NCBI GenBank assembly: GCA_963819475.1
Contig: CAWFWE010000011.1
Span: forward strand, 210,666 to 274,665
DNA: 64,000 bases
Origin: DASUAS01 sp963819475
GTDB lineage: Bacteria > Actinomycetota > Acidimicrobiia > IMCC26256 > DASPTH01
Direction: 5' to 3'
Shown: positions 39,169 to 48,422 of the stretch, one piece after another
How the letters are laid out: each line of letters begins with the position of its first letter
How positions within the stretch are numbered: the stretch's first letter is position 1
Position numbers and translations under genes: made by a program
The notes under the pieces: model-generated
Told to the model about the DNA's origin: nothing
Databases searched by the model: none
What the model saw: the letters and a program-made list of their open reading frames with translations, nothing else

Positions 39169-40281
39169 TCACGCCGAGGAGCCGGCGCGCGCCTCCGCCA
39201 ACCGGCGGCGGACCACGTAGGCGGCGTCGCCGGGGGCATACCGCTCGGCGCGGCGGAACGCGTCGGCCGCGGCGGCGTCGTCACCGAGCGCGAAGCGGCA
39301 CAACCCGATCAGGCCCCACGACCACTCGCCGAACACCCGCTCGTCGTACGAGGCGCCGGTGGCGATGATCTCGTCGTCGTCGAGACCCACGAGCCATTCG
39401 AGCGGTTCCAGGGCGTCGCGTGGCCGGCCGGTCGCGAACGCGAGGCGCGCCGCTGCCAGCTCGAGCGTCGGCGTACGCACGAACGCCGCGCGTGCCTCCT
39501 CGACCAGGAGCTCGAGGTCGACATCGATCAGCTCACCGGCGAGGAGGTGGTTGACGAAGTCGAGGTGGAGGAGGCGGTCGTCGGGGTCAGAGAAGTTGCG
39601 GGCGCGCGCCACTGCGACGCCCCGCCTCCAGGTCTCGACCGCGCGCTCACTGTCGCCGGCGGCCTCGTAGAGGAGCGCGAGATCGTCGTAGACCCGGGCC
39701 CGGTCGGGCCGGCGCATGAGCTCGGTCAACAGCAGCCGCTCGACACGCGTCCGCGTGGCGCCGTGGTTCGGGCCCTCGCCGAGGTGGTGGATGGTCACGA
39801 GGTCGAGCGGATCGACGCTGAGGTCGCCGGCCGCGGCGGAGGCGCCGATCGCGGGCGCCGCCGTCTCGTGGACGTGGCCCACGAACCGGATGTCGACGCG
39901 GTTGCGCCACAGGCGGTGCTCACGGACCGGGGTCCAGCCGACGCGGGGTACGCACGGGATGCAAAACCCGAGCGAGCCGTCGGCGCCCCGCAAGAGCTCC
40001 CGGACTGCATCCAGGTCGCCGCGGACACGCTCGTCGGCGTCGAGCGAGAGGATCCAGTCGCCGGCGGCGAGGTCGAGCCCGCGGTTGCGCGGGGCGGCGA
40101 AGTCGTCCTGCCAGGGCTCGCGCGTGACCACGGCGCCGTGCTGCTCGGCCACCGCGATCGAGCGGTCCGACGATCCGGTGTCCACGACGACGATCTGGTC
40201 GACGAGGCCGCGCAGCGACGTCAGGCAGGCGTCGAGTTGTTCGGCATCGTCCTTGACGATGATCGCGGCCGACAGCAGCAT
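39169..40281 (-). CDS. Family 2 glycosyltransferase with C-terminal TPR-like repeats
   Basis: A 370-aa soluble GT2 enzyme. The GT-A domain (1-180) shows IIVKDDAEQLDACLTSL, VVDTGSSDRSIAVAEQHG, the nucleotide/metal D-x-D in SLDADERV (about 79-85), and RLWRNRVDIRFVGHVHE. The C-terminal half is helical and repeat-like (YDDLALLYEAAGDSERAVETWRRG; LALGDD-type segments), as in TPR-bearing GT2 proteins such as SunS-like peptide glycosyltransferases. ATG 40281 lies 13 bp after the stop of a 40-codon gene with a strong ribosome binding site, which makes that peptide a candidate substrate. Confidence 0.88.
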   Translation of the reverse strand: MLLSAAIIVKDDAEQLDACLTSLRGLVDQIVVVDTGSSDRSIAVAEQHGAVVTREPWQDDFAAPRNRGLDLAAGDWILSLDADERVRGDLDAVRELLRGADGSLGFCIPCVPRVGWTPVREHRLWRNRVDIRFVGHVHETAAPAIGASAAAGDLSVDPLDLVTIHHLGEGPNHGATRTRVERLLLTELMRRPDRARVYDDLALLYEAAGDSERAVETWRRGVAVARARNFSDPDDRLLHLDFVNHLLAGELIDVDLELLVEEARAAFVRTPTLELAAARLAFATGRPRDALEPLEWLVGLDDDEIIATGASYDERVFGEWSWGLIGLCRFALGDDAAAADAFRRAERYAPGDAAYVVRRRLAEARAGSSA

Positions 40282-40294
40282 CGGGCCGCCGTGA

Positions 40295-40417
40295 TCAACC
40301 CGGGGGCTGGGGGGTGATGGTCGAGGCCGTGGACGGCGACATCACGGCGCGTGCGTCGTCGGCGCTCACCCGACCGTCGCCCCCACCGTCGGTTGCGGCC
40401 TCGAAGTCCTGCGCCAC
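40295..40417 (-). CDS. 40-aa Ser/Thr/Pro-tailed peptide, candidate substrate of the downstream glycosyltransferase
   Basis: A short gene supported by a near-perfect Shine-Dalgarno sequence: AGGAGGGG (40428-40421), 5 bp from GTG 40417 counted from the AGGAGG core. The peptide is acidic and Gly/Asp-rich at first (VAQDFEAATDGGGDGR), then has SADDARAVM and ends in SPSTASTITPQPPG, a Ser/Thr-rich stretch closed by prolines. It has no cysteine, signal peptide or membrane segment. The stop is 13 bp before the GT2/TPR start on the same strand. The peptide-glycosyltransferase pairing suggests a modified peptide; no homologue is known to me. Confidence 0.6.
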   Translation of the reverse strand: MAQDFEAATDGGGDGRVSADDARAVMSPSTASTITPQPPG

Positions 40418-40467
40418 ACGCCCCTCCTGGAGACCAGTCGACAGCACCCTACCTGACTCCGCGGCGC

Positions 40468-42852
40468 TCAGCCGACCGGCGGCGTCGTCTCCAGAACACC
40501 CGCGGCAAGGAGCCGGTCGATCTCGTCGTCGTCGAGCCCCAACAGGTCGCGCGCGATCGGACGCGTGTGCTCGCCGAGGTCGGGGGCGCGCCGGATGTCG
40601 GGACCCGACATGCGCGCGCCCCGGAACGCGGCGCCGTCGAGCACCAGCGGCCCGACTCCCGGCTGGTCGATCTGCACCGCGAACCCGCGTGCGACGTACT
40701 GCGCGTCGGTGGTCATCTCCGCACCCGTCAGCATCGGCGCCGCGGGCACACCCTGCGCCTGGCACGCGCGCGCCACCGCGTCCTTCGACTGCGCCGCGGT
40801 CCACTCGCCGATGCGGGCGTCGATCTCGTCGGCCCGGGCGCGCCGGCCCTCCACGTCGGCGAAGGCGGCGTCGGCCGCCCACGTCGGCGAGCCCATGGCC
40901 GCGACGAGCCCCTGCCAGTCGGCGTCGCCGCGGCACGTGATCGCCAGCCACTCCTCCTCCCCCGCGCACCGGTAGAGCCCCCACGGCGCCCCGATCTCGC
41001 TCCGGTTCCCCATCGGGACGACCGAGCCCGGCTCCACGCCCTCGGCCGCGATCAGGTCGCCGAGCATGCCGGTGACCGTCTCCACCTGCGCGACCTCGAC
41101 GTGGACGCCCGCGTTCACGTCGCGCGCCCGGCCGACGAGCGCGGCCAGCGACGCCACCGCGCCGAGGCAGCCGGCGACGTGGTCGGGATAGATCGACATC
41201 GAGCCCGCGGGCTCGGCGCGATCGGCGTAGTTCCAGAGGTGCACGAGACCACCGGGCGGTTGCGTGCTCGGGCCGTAGCCCCGCCACCACGACCAGGCGC
41301 CGTGCGACCCCATCAGCTGGCTCGACACCATCACGAGCCCCGGGTTCACCTCCTGGAGCGCGTCGAACCCGAGGCCGAGCTTGTCCATCGTGCCGGTCGA
41401 GTTGTTCTCGACGACCAGATCGGACCGCGCGGCCAGCCGGTGGATGATGGCGCGCCCGTCGTCGGTCTTGGCGTTCACGCCGAACCCGAGCTTCGACCGG
41501 CTCGACGACGCGAACGACGGGTTCGTCTCCCCGCCGAGCTGCAGGCGCATGAAGTCGGTGTACGTGCGCGACTCGATCTTCATGACCTCGGCGCCGTACT
41601 CGGCGAAGCGGCGCCCCACCTCCACGCCGACCGCGCCATGCCCGAAGTCCATCACCCGCAGGCCGGCCAGCGGCAGGCCGGCGGGGACGTCCACCGTGGT
41701 CGCGGGGCGGGCGTCGCCGAGCGACGCGAACACCGCGTCGGTGTGCTCACCCACCGCCGGGGGCGCCGTCGCCGGGCCGGCGCGCTCGCCGTCGATCTCG
41801 AAGTACCCGGACGCGAGGGGCGCGGTGACGCCCGGTGCCACCGCGACGTCGACGAACGTGCGCCGCGACTCGAAGTGCTCGTTGGTGAGGATGTCGGCCG
41901 GCGTGAGCGCGGGCGTGCAGACGATGCCCCGCTTCTGCGCCTCCAGCGACACCTCCTCCATGCTGAGCTCGGCGAAGTGCGACACGAACAGTGGGTTCAG
42001 GACGTGCTCGGCGATCTCCCGGCGGGCGACGAACCCGTCGAGCGCCGGGTCCTGGAGGAACTCGGGTTCGCCCAGCCACTCACGCATGGCGTGCCACTGG
42101 CGGACGCTGAGGATGATGAGCCGCACGTACCCGCCCTTGCAAGCGAAGATCGGGTAGATGGGCCCGTTGCCGTTCCGGACCTCACCGGCCGGGAACCCGG
42201 CTTCGATCCGCGCCATCGAGTTGGGCAACGACCAGTCGCAGATCTGCGCGATCGCGTCGTTCACCGACACCTCGACGAACTGTCCCGCGCCGGTCGCCTC
42301 ACGCTGGTACAGCGCGCACAACAGGCCGAACGCGCCGGTGATCGATGCCGCGTCGTCGACCAGGTGCCCCGGTGGGAGCAGCGGCGAGTCCTCGGGGACG
42401 CCGGCCTTGAACGCGAAGCCCCCGCTCGCGGCGAGGGTCGCGTCGGTGGCGGCCCAATCGGCGTAGGGACCGTCGAGGCCGAACGGGGTCAGCGCGCCGA
42501 CCACGAGGTGCGGGTGACGGGCGGCCAGGTCGCGGGCATCGAGGTCCGGCGCCAGCTCCGCGGCGGAGGTGACGAGCACGTCGGCGTGGTCGAGCAGCTC
42601 GTGGAAGCGCTCGACGTCGGACCCGTCGGCCAGGTCGAGCACGATCCCGCGCTTCCCCGCGTTGCGGATCGCGAATGCCAGCGACACCCCCCGCCGTACC
42701 GGCGCGGTCCCACGCGCCGGCGACCCGCCGGGCGGCTCCACCTTGACGACATCGGCGCCGAGGTCGCCGAGGAGTCGGCTGGCGAGCTCGCCGCGGTCGA
42801 CGGTGCAGTCGACGACGCGGAGTCCGGACAGGGGCAGCGGCTGGTCGCTCAT
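40468..42852 (-). CDS. Double-domain CaiB/BaiF (class III) CoA-transferase
   Basis: A 794-aa fusion of two class III CoA-transferase domains: about 1-370 (LSGLRVVDCTVDRGELASRLLG, GADVVKVEPPGGSPARG) and about 390-790 (LAGLRVMDFGHGAVGVEVGRRF, GAEVMKIESR). Motif alignment puts an Asp at the acyl-carrying position in both halves (LVDDAASITGA; YPDHVAGCLGA), unlike the other fusion at 4160. ATG 42852 is the only start before the first domain. It is monocistronic: the upstream neighbour ends 43 bp away on the same strand, and the 40-aa peptide gene starts 50 bp downstream. The acid substrate is unknown. Confidence 0.88.
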   Translation of the reverse strand: MSDQPLPLSGLRVVDCTVDRGELASRLLGDLGADVVKVEPPGGSPARGTAPVRRGVSLAFAIRNAGKRGIVLDLADGSDVERFHELLDHADVLVTSAAELAPDLDARDLAARHPHLVVGALTPFGLDGPYADWAATDATLAASGGFAFKAGVPEDSPLLPPGHLVDDAASITGAFGLLCALYQREATGAGQFVEVSVNDAIAQICDWSLPNSMARIEAGFPAGEVRNGNGPIYPIFACKGGYVRLIILSVRQWHAMREWLGEPEFLQDPALDGFVARREIAEHVLNPLFVSHFAELSMEEVSLEAQKRGIVCTPALTPADILTNEHFESRRTFVDVAVAPGVTAPLASGYFEIDGERAGPATAPPAVGEHTDAVFASLGDARPATTVDVPAGLPLAGLRVMDFGHGAVGVEVGRRFAEYGAEVMKIESRTYTDFMRLQLGGETNPSFASSSRSKLGFGVNAKTDDGRAIIHRLAARSDLVVENNSTGTMDKLGLGFDALQEVNPGLVMVSSQLMGSHGAWSWWRGYGPSTQPPGGLVHLWNYADRAEPAGSMSIYPDHVAGCLGAVASLAALVGRARDVNAGVHVEVAQVETVTGMLGDLIAAEGVEPGSVVPMGNRSEIGAPWGLYRCAGEEEWLAITCRGDADWQGLVAAMGSPTWAADAAFADVEGRRARADEIDARIGEWTAAQSKDAVARACQAQGVPAAPMLTGAEMTTDAQYVARGFAVQIDQPGVGPLVLDGAAFRGARMSGPDIRRAPDLGEHTRPIARDLLGLDDDEIDRLLAAGVLETTPPVG

Positions 42853-42895
42853 CCGGCGAATCTCAGCACACCGGGCCGACCGGTGCGGGGTCGAC

Positions 42896-43450
42896 TCAGT
42901 GGTGGCCGCTCGACGCCTTGGTGAGCGTCAGGACGGGCGCCGGGTGCTCCGGCTCCGGTGCACCCTTCACCGTCGCCTGGATCCAGTTGACGGTGGTGCC
43001 GTCGCTGTAGGTCTGGATCGCCTTGAACGTGAGCTTGCTGGTGTTGGTCGGCAGCGGACCGGCCGAGATGGTGAAGAGGTCGAACTGGCCCGGCGCGAGC
43101 CCGGCGTCGGTCGCGGTCCAGGTGATCTTGCTCACCGCCTCCGTGACCTGGCCGTCGTCGGTGGTCACCGGCTTGGCCAATTTCGTCGTGTCGACCGCGA
43201 TCGTCCAGCCGGGCATCGGCTTCACGCTGACCGACGGGATCGGCGACTTCGTCGGCAGGTCGACCTCGACCTTCACCGTGTTCGCGGTCTGCTCCTCGTT
43301 CGGGACCGAGAAGCTGAGGATCTCGAATCCACCCTTCGGCGCGGTGTCCGGCACCACCTCGACGTGCGCGCCGGCGGCCGGCGCTCCGACCACCACGACC
43401 GCGAGCACGAGGATCGCCAGCAACCACGGCCGGACCCGACGGATGTTCAT
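42896..43450 (-). CDS. YcnI-like (DUF1775) secreted copper-binding-type protein
   Basis: A 184-aa exported protein: signal peptide (LLAILVLAVVVVGAPAAGA) followed at once by HVEVVPDTAPKGGFE, giving an N-terminal histidine after cleavage, as in YcnI copper-binding domains. The conserved Trp in PGWTIAVD also fits. The C-terminus ends in SSGHH rather than a clear anchor helix. YcnI proteins bind Cu(II) by the N-terminal His; transport or chaperone roles are proposed. No adjacent copper transporter gene is seen. Confidence 0.85.
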   Translation of the reverse strand: MNIRRVRPWLLAILVLAVVVVGAPAAGAHVEVVPDTAPKGGFEILSFSVPNEEQTANTVKVEVDLPTKSPIPSVSVKPMPGWTIAVDTTKLAKPVTTDDGQVTEAVSKITWTATDAGLAPGQFDLFTISAGPLPTNTSKLTFKAIQTYSDGTTVNWIQATVKGAPEPEHPAPVLTLTKASSGHH

Positions 43451-43529
43451 CAGCTCCCCACCCCTCTGTGGACGACGTCGAGGGATGAGTCGTCCGACGG
43501 CGGCGAAGAGTTCCCCGGATGGGATGGAT

Positions 43530-43850
43530 TCAGCGCCGCAGGGTCAGGAGCTGGCCGTGCTCGCCGACGTCGAACACCTGGCGGATGGACGCCGCCGGCG
43601 ACTTCACCGTCAGCCGGATGCCGTGCTCCTGCATGAAGCGCCACGCTTCGACCAGCACCGCGACGCACGACGAGTCGATCAGCGCGAGGCGGTCCATGTG
43701 GATGGCGATCGACCCGGGGTGCTCCTTGGCCAGGGTCAGCAGCTGGTTGCGGAATTGGCCGGCCGACGACCGGTCGATCCCACCGATGACCTCGATGTCG
43801 ACATCACCCTCGTGTCGGGCGATGGAACACGAGAAGACGGTCTGCTCCAC
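43530..43850 (-). CDS. STAS domain protein (anti-sigma factor antagonist-like)
   Basis: A 106-aa STAS protein: VDIEVIGGIDRSSAGQFRNQLLTL, IAIHMDRLALIDSSCVAVLVEAW (with the D-S-S phospho-acceptor region) and RLTVKSPAASIRQVFDVG. It would be the phosphorylatable partner of an anti-sigma kinase, none of which is in the window. GTG 43850 is preferred because GAGGGGG precedes it; ATG 43949 would add 33 unstructured residues. It faces the methyltransferase gene across a 165-bp region. Confidence 0.8.
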   Translation of the reverse strand: MEQTVFSCSIARHEGDVDIEVIGGIDRSSAGQFRNQLLTLAKEHPGSIAIHMDRLALIDSSCVAVLVEAWRFMQEHGIRLTVKSPAASIRQVFDVGEHGQLLTLRR

Positions 43851-44015
43851 GGTGACCCCCTCGGCCCGGTGCGGCCCCCTTCCGCAGGCTGCCGCTGTGT
43901 CTTCAACGGCGCGCGGTCCCGGCGAGTTGACGAATTCGTTCGCGGCCATGTCGCCGTGTGACCGACGCCACCGGGTCGTCGCCCGCGCCGGTCGCCGGCG
44001 TGGTGGAATCGGGGG

Positions 44016-44609
44016 GTGGACGACACCCCCCGCCGGGTCCCGATGCCCGCCGAGCGCTACGACGAGCAATGGGAGGCCCTGGCCGCCTCGGGCCAGGAGG
44101 TGCACGGCGAGGCGGCGCTGGTCGACGCGCTCCTCGGCGGCCCACCCGCCCGGGTGCTCGACGCCGGCTGCGGCACCGGCCGGGTGGCGATCGAGCTCGA
44201 CCGCCGCGGCTATGACACCGTGGGACTCGACGTCGACCCCGCACTGCTCGAACGAGCACGCGCCAAGGCGCCGGGACTCGCGTGGCAGGAGGCCGACCTC
44301 GCGTCACTCCCCGCCGAGGTCGCCGGCGGCCCTTTCGCAGCCGTGGTGCTCGCCGGCAACGTGATGATCTTCGTGGCGCGCGGCACCGAGGGCGCGGTGC
44401 TCGCCAACCTGGCGCCCCGCCTCGCGCCCGGCGGGCTCGTCGTCGCCGGGTTCCAGCTGTCGGGCCGGTTGTCGCTCGGCGAGTACGACGCCGCCGCGAC
44501 CGCCGCGGGCCTCGCGCTCCGGGCGCGCTGGTCGACCTGGGATCGGGCGCCCTACACCGAAGGGGACGAGTACGCGGTCAGCGTTCACGAGCTGGTCTCG
44601 AACCGGTAG
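44016..44609 (+). CDS. Class I SAM-dependent methyltransferase
   Basis: A 197-aa Rossmann-fold methyltransferase: VLDAGCGTGRVAIEL (motif I), VGLDVDPALLERARAK (acidic strand 2), and LANLAPRLAPGGLVVAGF. Small-molecule type; substrate unknown. The GTG at 44016 or ATG 44043 are possible starts; conserved sequence begins after the second. It converges with kdpE, overlapping its end by 25 bp. Confidence 0.85.
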   Translation: MDDTPRRVPMPAERYDEQWEALAASGQEVHGEAALVDALLGGPPARVLDAGCGTGRVAIELDRRGYDTVGLDVDPALLERARAKAPGLAWQEADLASLPAEVAGGPFAAVVLAGNVMIFVARGTEGAVLANLAPRLAPGGLVVAGFQLSGRLSLGEYDAAATAAGLALRARWSTWDRAPYTEGDEYAVSVHELVSNR

Positions 44610-45265
44610 CCCATCCCGGGCTCGGTGAAGAAGTAGCGCGGCCGGCTCGGCTCGGGCTCGAGCTTGCGGCGCACGTTGGCCATGTGCACGCGCAGGTAGG
44701 CGGTCTCGTCGTGGTACTCGGGCCCCCACACCTCCTGCAGCAGCTGGCGCTGCGACACCAGCTTGCCCTGGTGCCGCACGAGGACCTCCACCAGGTGCCA
44801 CTCGGTCGGCGTGAGCCGCACCTCGATGCCGCCGCGGTGGACGCGCTTGGCGCCGAGGTCGATGGTGAAGTCGGCGGTCTCGATCACCGGCTCCTCCTCG
44901 GCCGGGGTGGCCCGGCGCAGCGCGGCCCTCAGGCGGGCCAGCAACTCGTCCATCCCGAACGGCTTGGTGACGTAGTCGTCGGCCCCGGCATCGAGGGCGA
45001 GGACCTTGTCGCGCTCGCCGTCGCGGACCGACAGCACCACGATCGGCACCGTGCTCCACCCGCGCAGGCCGCGGATCACCTCGACGCCGTCGATGCCGGG
45101 GAGGCCGAGGTCGAGCACCACCACGTCGGGATGGTGGCCGGCCGCGAGCGTGAGTGCGTGCTCGCCGTCGGGTGCGAGGTCGACGTCGTAGCCGCGGGCG
45201 CGCAGGTTGATGCCGAGCGCGCGCAGGATCTGCGGCTCGTCGTCGACGACCAGCACGCGCGTCAT
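44585..45265 (-). CDS. kdpE: KdpE, response regulator of the kdp system
   Basis: A 226-aa OmpR-class regulator: receiver domain with acidic pocket DDE at 8-10, phospho-acceptor Asp52 in VVLDLGLPG, and Lys101 in YVTKPFG; winged-helix DNA-binding domain at about 130-225 (LTPTEWHLVEVLVRH, HMANVRRKLEPEP, TEPGMGYRFE). ATG 45265 overlaps the kdpD stop (ATGA). It is phosphorylated by KdpD when K+ is low and activates kdpFABC. Confidence 0.95.
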   Translation of the reverse strand: MTRVLVVDDEPQILRALGINLRARGYDVDLAPDGEHALTLAAGHHPDVVVLDLGLPGIDGVEVIRGLRGWSTVPIVVLSVRDGERDKVLALDAGADDYVTKPFGMDELLARLRAALRRATPAEEEPVIETADFTIDLGAKRVHRGGIEVRLTPTEWHLVEVLVRHQGKLVSQRQLLQEVWGPEYHDETAYLRVHMANVRRKLEPEPSRPRYFFTEPGMGYRFETSS

Positions 45266-47775
45266 GTCGCCGCCGGCAGGCTGATGACCATCGTGACGCC
45301 GCCTCCGGGGGTGTCCTCGACGAGCAGCTCTCCACCCATCGCCTCGACGAACCCGCGCGCCACCGCGAGGCCGAGCCCCACGCCGCTGCCGTTGGAGCGG
45401 TCGCCCAAACGTTGGAACGGGCGGAACACGTCCTCGCGTTGCGACGACGGGATGCCGGGACCGCGGTCGACCACGTGGAGGTCGACCCGCTCCTGCGCGA
45501 CGCACGCTTCGACGCGCACCGCGGCCGCCGGCGGCGACCACGCGATCGCGTTCTCCACCACGTTGGCGATCGCGCGCTCGAGCAGCGCGGCGTCGGCGCG
45601 CACGCGCGGCAGCGTCTCGTCGACGTCGACCTCCACCCGGTCGGCCTGCGTGAGGCCCACCAGCGCGACCGGCAGCACCTCGTCGAGGCCGACGTCGCGC
45701 ATGACGAGCTGGAGCGCGCCGGTCTGCAGCCGGCTCATGTCGAGGAGGTTCCCGATCAGGTGGTTGAGCCGGTCGGCTCCCTCGTCGACGGTCTCGAGCA
45801 GCTCCCGGGTGGCGGCGGGCGTGAAGTCGACGTCGCGTTGCAGCAGGCTGCTCACCGACGCCTTGATCGACGACAAGGGCGTCCGCAGGTCGTGCGACAC
45901 GGCTGCCAGCAGGGCGGTGCGCAGCTCGTTGGCCTCCGCCAGCCCGGCGGCCCGGTCGGCATCGGCCCGCAACTCACGCTGCTGGACCGCGATCGCCACC
46001 TGCCCCGCGAACGCGCGGAGCACCTCGCGGTCGTCGTCGCCCAGCGTCCGGCGCTTCAGGACCAGCACGTCCTGGCCCTGCAACGGCACCACCACGTCGG
46101 CGTCGTCGGGTCGCTCGAGGGCGACGTCACCGGCGCTCGCCAGCACCTGCCAGTCGTCGCCGCCGGCATGGCCGAGGACGGCGACGCCGTCGGCCTCGAA
46201 CGCGAGGCGCAGCTGGTTGGCCAGCTGCGGCAACGGATCATCGGACGCCGACAGCGTGCCGCTCAACGCCGCGAGCGTCTCCGCTTCGGCGCGCGCCTGC
46301 GCCGCCTCGGCCGTGCGCCGCGACGCGGTCGCGACGAGCAGGCCCACCACGCCCGCGACGAGCAGGAAGATCACGAGCGCGAAGAGGTTCTCAACGTCCG
46401 AGATCGTGAATTCGTAGTAGGGCGGTGTGAAGTACCAGTTCGCCAGCAGGAACCCGGTGATCGCGCACACGAACGCCGGGACGAAGCCGCCGAGCGCGGC
46501 GACGACCACCACGACGAGCAGGAACATCAGCAGATCACTTGGGAGCGTCAGCGTGTCGCGCACGTTGGCCAGGACGAGCGTCAGCAAAGGCGGCCCGACG
46601 ATGGCGAGGACCCAGGCCAGCATCCTGCGGCGCGGGGAGACCGCGACACCTCGCGGGCGCCGACGAGGTGCATCGCCCGATTCCGGCTCCCGTCCGTGGT
46701 CGTCGACCTCCGATGAGATGACGTGGACGTCGATGGTGTCCGACGCGCGGATGACGTTGTTGATCACCGAACCGCGCAGCAGGTGCGTCCAGCGCGACTG
46801 ACGGCTGGCGCCGAGCACGATCTGCGTCGCGTTCTCGTTCCGGGCGAACTGCACCAGCGTCGTGGCGGGGTCGGCACTGGCCAGCTCGTGGTACTCGCCG
46901 CCCAGCTCCTGGAGCAGCGTGCGCTGCGCGCCGAGCGCCTCGCCCGACGGTCCGCGCAGGCCGTCGGACGGCCGCACGTGCACGCCGAGCAGCTCGCCGC
47001 GCGTGCGGGCGGCCATGCGGGCGGCGCGGCGGATCACGTCGTCCCCGCCGGGTGCGCCCGTGATGGCGACGACGACCCGCTCCCGCGTTTCCCACGGGCG
47101 AGCGATCCCGTGCGCCTCGCGGTAGACCTCCAGCGCCTCGTCGACGCGGTCGGCGACCCACATCAGCGCGAGCTCACGCAGCGCGCCGAGGTTCCCCTCG
47201 CGGAAGTAATTCGCCAATGAGGCGTCGACCTTCTCGGCCGGGTAGATGTTGCCGTGCGCCATCCGGCGGCGCAGCGCCTGCGGCGTCATGTCGACGATCT
47301 CGATCTGATCGGCCGCCCGCACCACGGCGTCCGGGATGGTCTCCCGCTGCTTGATGCCGGTGATCTGCTCGACGACGTCGTTCATCGACTCGAGGTGCTG
47401 CACGTTCACGGTCGAGATCACGTCGATGCCGGAAGCCAGGAGCTCCTCGACGTCCTGCCAGCGCTTCTCGTTGCGCGAACCGGGCACGTTCGTGTGCGCG
47501 AGCTCGTCGACGAGGGCGACCGCCGGCGCCCGGGCGACGACCGCGTCGACGTCCATCTCCTCGAACTGCGCCCCCCGGTAGGTGACGGTGTGACGGGGCA
47601 CGATCTCGAGATCGCCGATCTGCGCCTGGGTGTTGGCTCGACCGTGGGTCTCGACGAACCCGACCACGACGTCCGTCCCGCGACTGGCGCGCCGCTTTCC
47701 CTCGTTCAGCATCGCAAAGGTCTTGCCCACGCCGGGCGCGGCCCCGAGGTAGATGCGGAGTGTCCCTCGCGCCAT
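45262..47775 (-). CDS. kdpD: KdpD, K+/turgor sensor histidine kinase
   Basis: An 837-aa membrane histidine kinase: KdpD N-terminal ATP-binding domain (Walker A GAAPGVGKT, residues 11-19), a UspA-like domain (about 230-355), the DUF4118 helices (about 385-485), a GAF-like region, then the phospho-acceptor His628 in VSHDLRTPLSS and a HATPase domain (NVVENAI, DRGPGIP, GVGLGLAVARG). All domains are present and full length. It starts 17 bp after kdpC and overlaps kdpE. Its role is autophosphorylation under K+ limitation and control of KdpE. Confidence 0.96.
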   Translation of the reverse strand: MARGTLRIYLGAAPGVGKTFAMLNEGKRRASRGTDVVVGFVETHGRANTQAQIGDLEIVPRHTVTYRGAQFEEMDVDAVVARAPAVALVDELAHTNVPGSRNEKRWQDVEELLASGIDVISTVNVQHLESMNDVVEQITGIKQRETIPDAVVRAADQIEIVDMTPQALRRRMAHGNIYPAEKVDASLANYFREGNLGALRELALMWVADRVDEALEVYREAHGIARPWETRERVVVAITGAPGGDDVIRRAARMAARTRGELLGVHVRPSDGLRGPSGEALGAQRTLLQELGGEYHELASADPATTLVQFARNENATQIVLGASRQSRWTHLLRGSVINNVIRASDTIDVHVISSEVDDHGREPESGDAPRRRPRGVAVSPRRRMLAWVLAIVGPPLLTLVLANVRDTLTLPSDLLMFLLVVVVVAALGGFVPAFVCAITGFLLANWYFTPPYYEFTISDVENLFALVIFLLVAGVVGLLVATASRRTAEAAQARAEAETLAALSGTLSASDDPLPQLANQLRLAFEADGVAVLGHAGGDDWQVLASAGDVALERPDDADVVVPLQGQDVLVLKRRTLGDDDREVLRAFAGQVAIAVQQRELRADADRAAGLAEANELRTALLAAVSHDLRTPLSSIKASVSSLLQRDVDFTPAATRELLETVDEGADRLNHLIGNLLDMSRLQTGALQLVMRDVGLDEVLPVALVGLTQADRVEVDVDETLPRVRADAALLERAIANVVENAIAWSPPAAAVRVEACVAQERVDLHVVDRGPGIPSSQREDVFRPFQRLGDRSNGSGVGLGLAVARGFVEAMGGELLVEDTPGGGVTMVISLPAAT

Positions 47776-47792
47776 GCCGAAAGCCTACGAAC

Positions 47793-48422
47793 TCACCCGG
47801 ACGAGGTTCCGCCGGTGAGCTGATCGAGCGCCAGGTTGAGCCCGAGCACGTTCACCGCCTTCTCGCCGAGGATGCCGAACGCGCGGCTCGTGGTGTGGTC
47901 GTCGACGAGCTGGTTGACCTTGGCGACGGAGATCCCCCGTTCGTCGGCAACGCGCCGAGCTTGCAGCCGGGCGTTGGCGATCGAGATGTGGGGATCGAGC
48001 CCCGAGCCGGACGCGGTCACCGCGTCGACGGGCACCTTCGTGGTCGGCGAGAGGCCGTTGAGCTTCCGGTAGTCCTTGACGCGCTGCATAACCTCCTTCA
48101 AGAAGTCGGGGTTCGTGGGACCGAGGTTCGATCCGCTGCTGAGGGTCGGGTCGTAGCCCGCCGCGGTGCTCCCCGAGGCGCCGGCCGCCGCCGACGGGCG
48201 CGACTGGAAGTATCGGGGAAGGGGATCGCCCTTCTTGGTCGTGAACGCCTGCCCGATGAGCGACGAGCCCACCGCCTTGCCGTTGCGCTCGATGATCGAG
48301 CCGTCGGCCTTGTCCTTGAACGCGAGTTGGCCGATGCCGAGGACGACGAGGGGGAAGGCGATGCCCAGGATCACCGTGAAGATGACCATGGAGATGATGG
48401 AGGGGAGGAGTTGGCGTCGCAT
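47793..48422 (-). CDS. kdpC: KdpC, stabilising subunit of the K+-transporting ATPase
   Basis: A 209-aa KdpC: one N-terminal transmembrane helix (SIISMVIFTVILGIAFPLVVLGI) followed by a periplasmic domain with AFTTKKGDPLPRYFQSRPSAA and the NLGPTNPDFLKEV and ISIANARLQARRVADERGI blocks. It bridges KdpA and KdpB. ATG 48422 shares its A with the kdpB stop (TGATG); GTG 48425 is the next-best start and also overlaps. A 17-bp gap separates it from kdpD. Confidence 0.94.
   Translation of the reverse strand: MRRQLLPSIISMVIFTVILGIAFPLVVLGIGQLAFKDKADGSIIERNGKAVGSSLIGQAFTTKKGDPLPRYFQSRPSAAAGASGSTAAGYDPTLSSGSNLGPTNPDFLKEVMQRVKDYRKLNGLSPTTKVPVDAVTASGSGLDPHISIANARLQARRVADERGISVAKVNQLVDDHTTSRAFGILGEKAVNVLGLNLALDQLTGGTSSG

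Noticed and set aside
40351..42924. 857-residue plus-strand frame opposite the second double CaiB
   Set aside because: Same reason: low-complexity antisense shadow of an unambiguous gene.
43850..43949. Longer STAS protein from ATG 43949
   Set aside because: The added residues lack STAS features and the ATG lacks an RBS, whereas GTG 43850 has GAGGGGG upstream.
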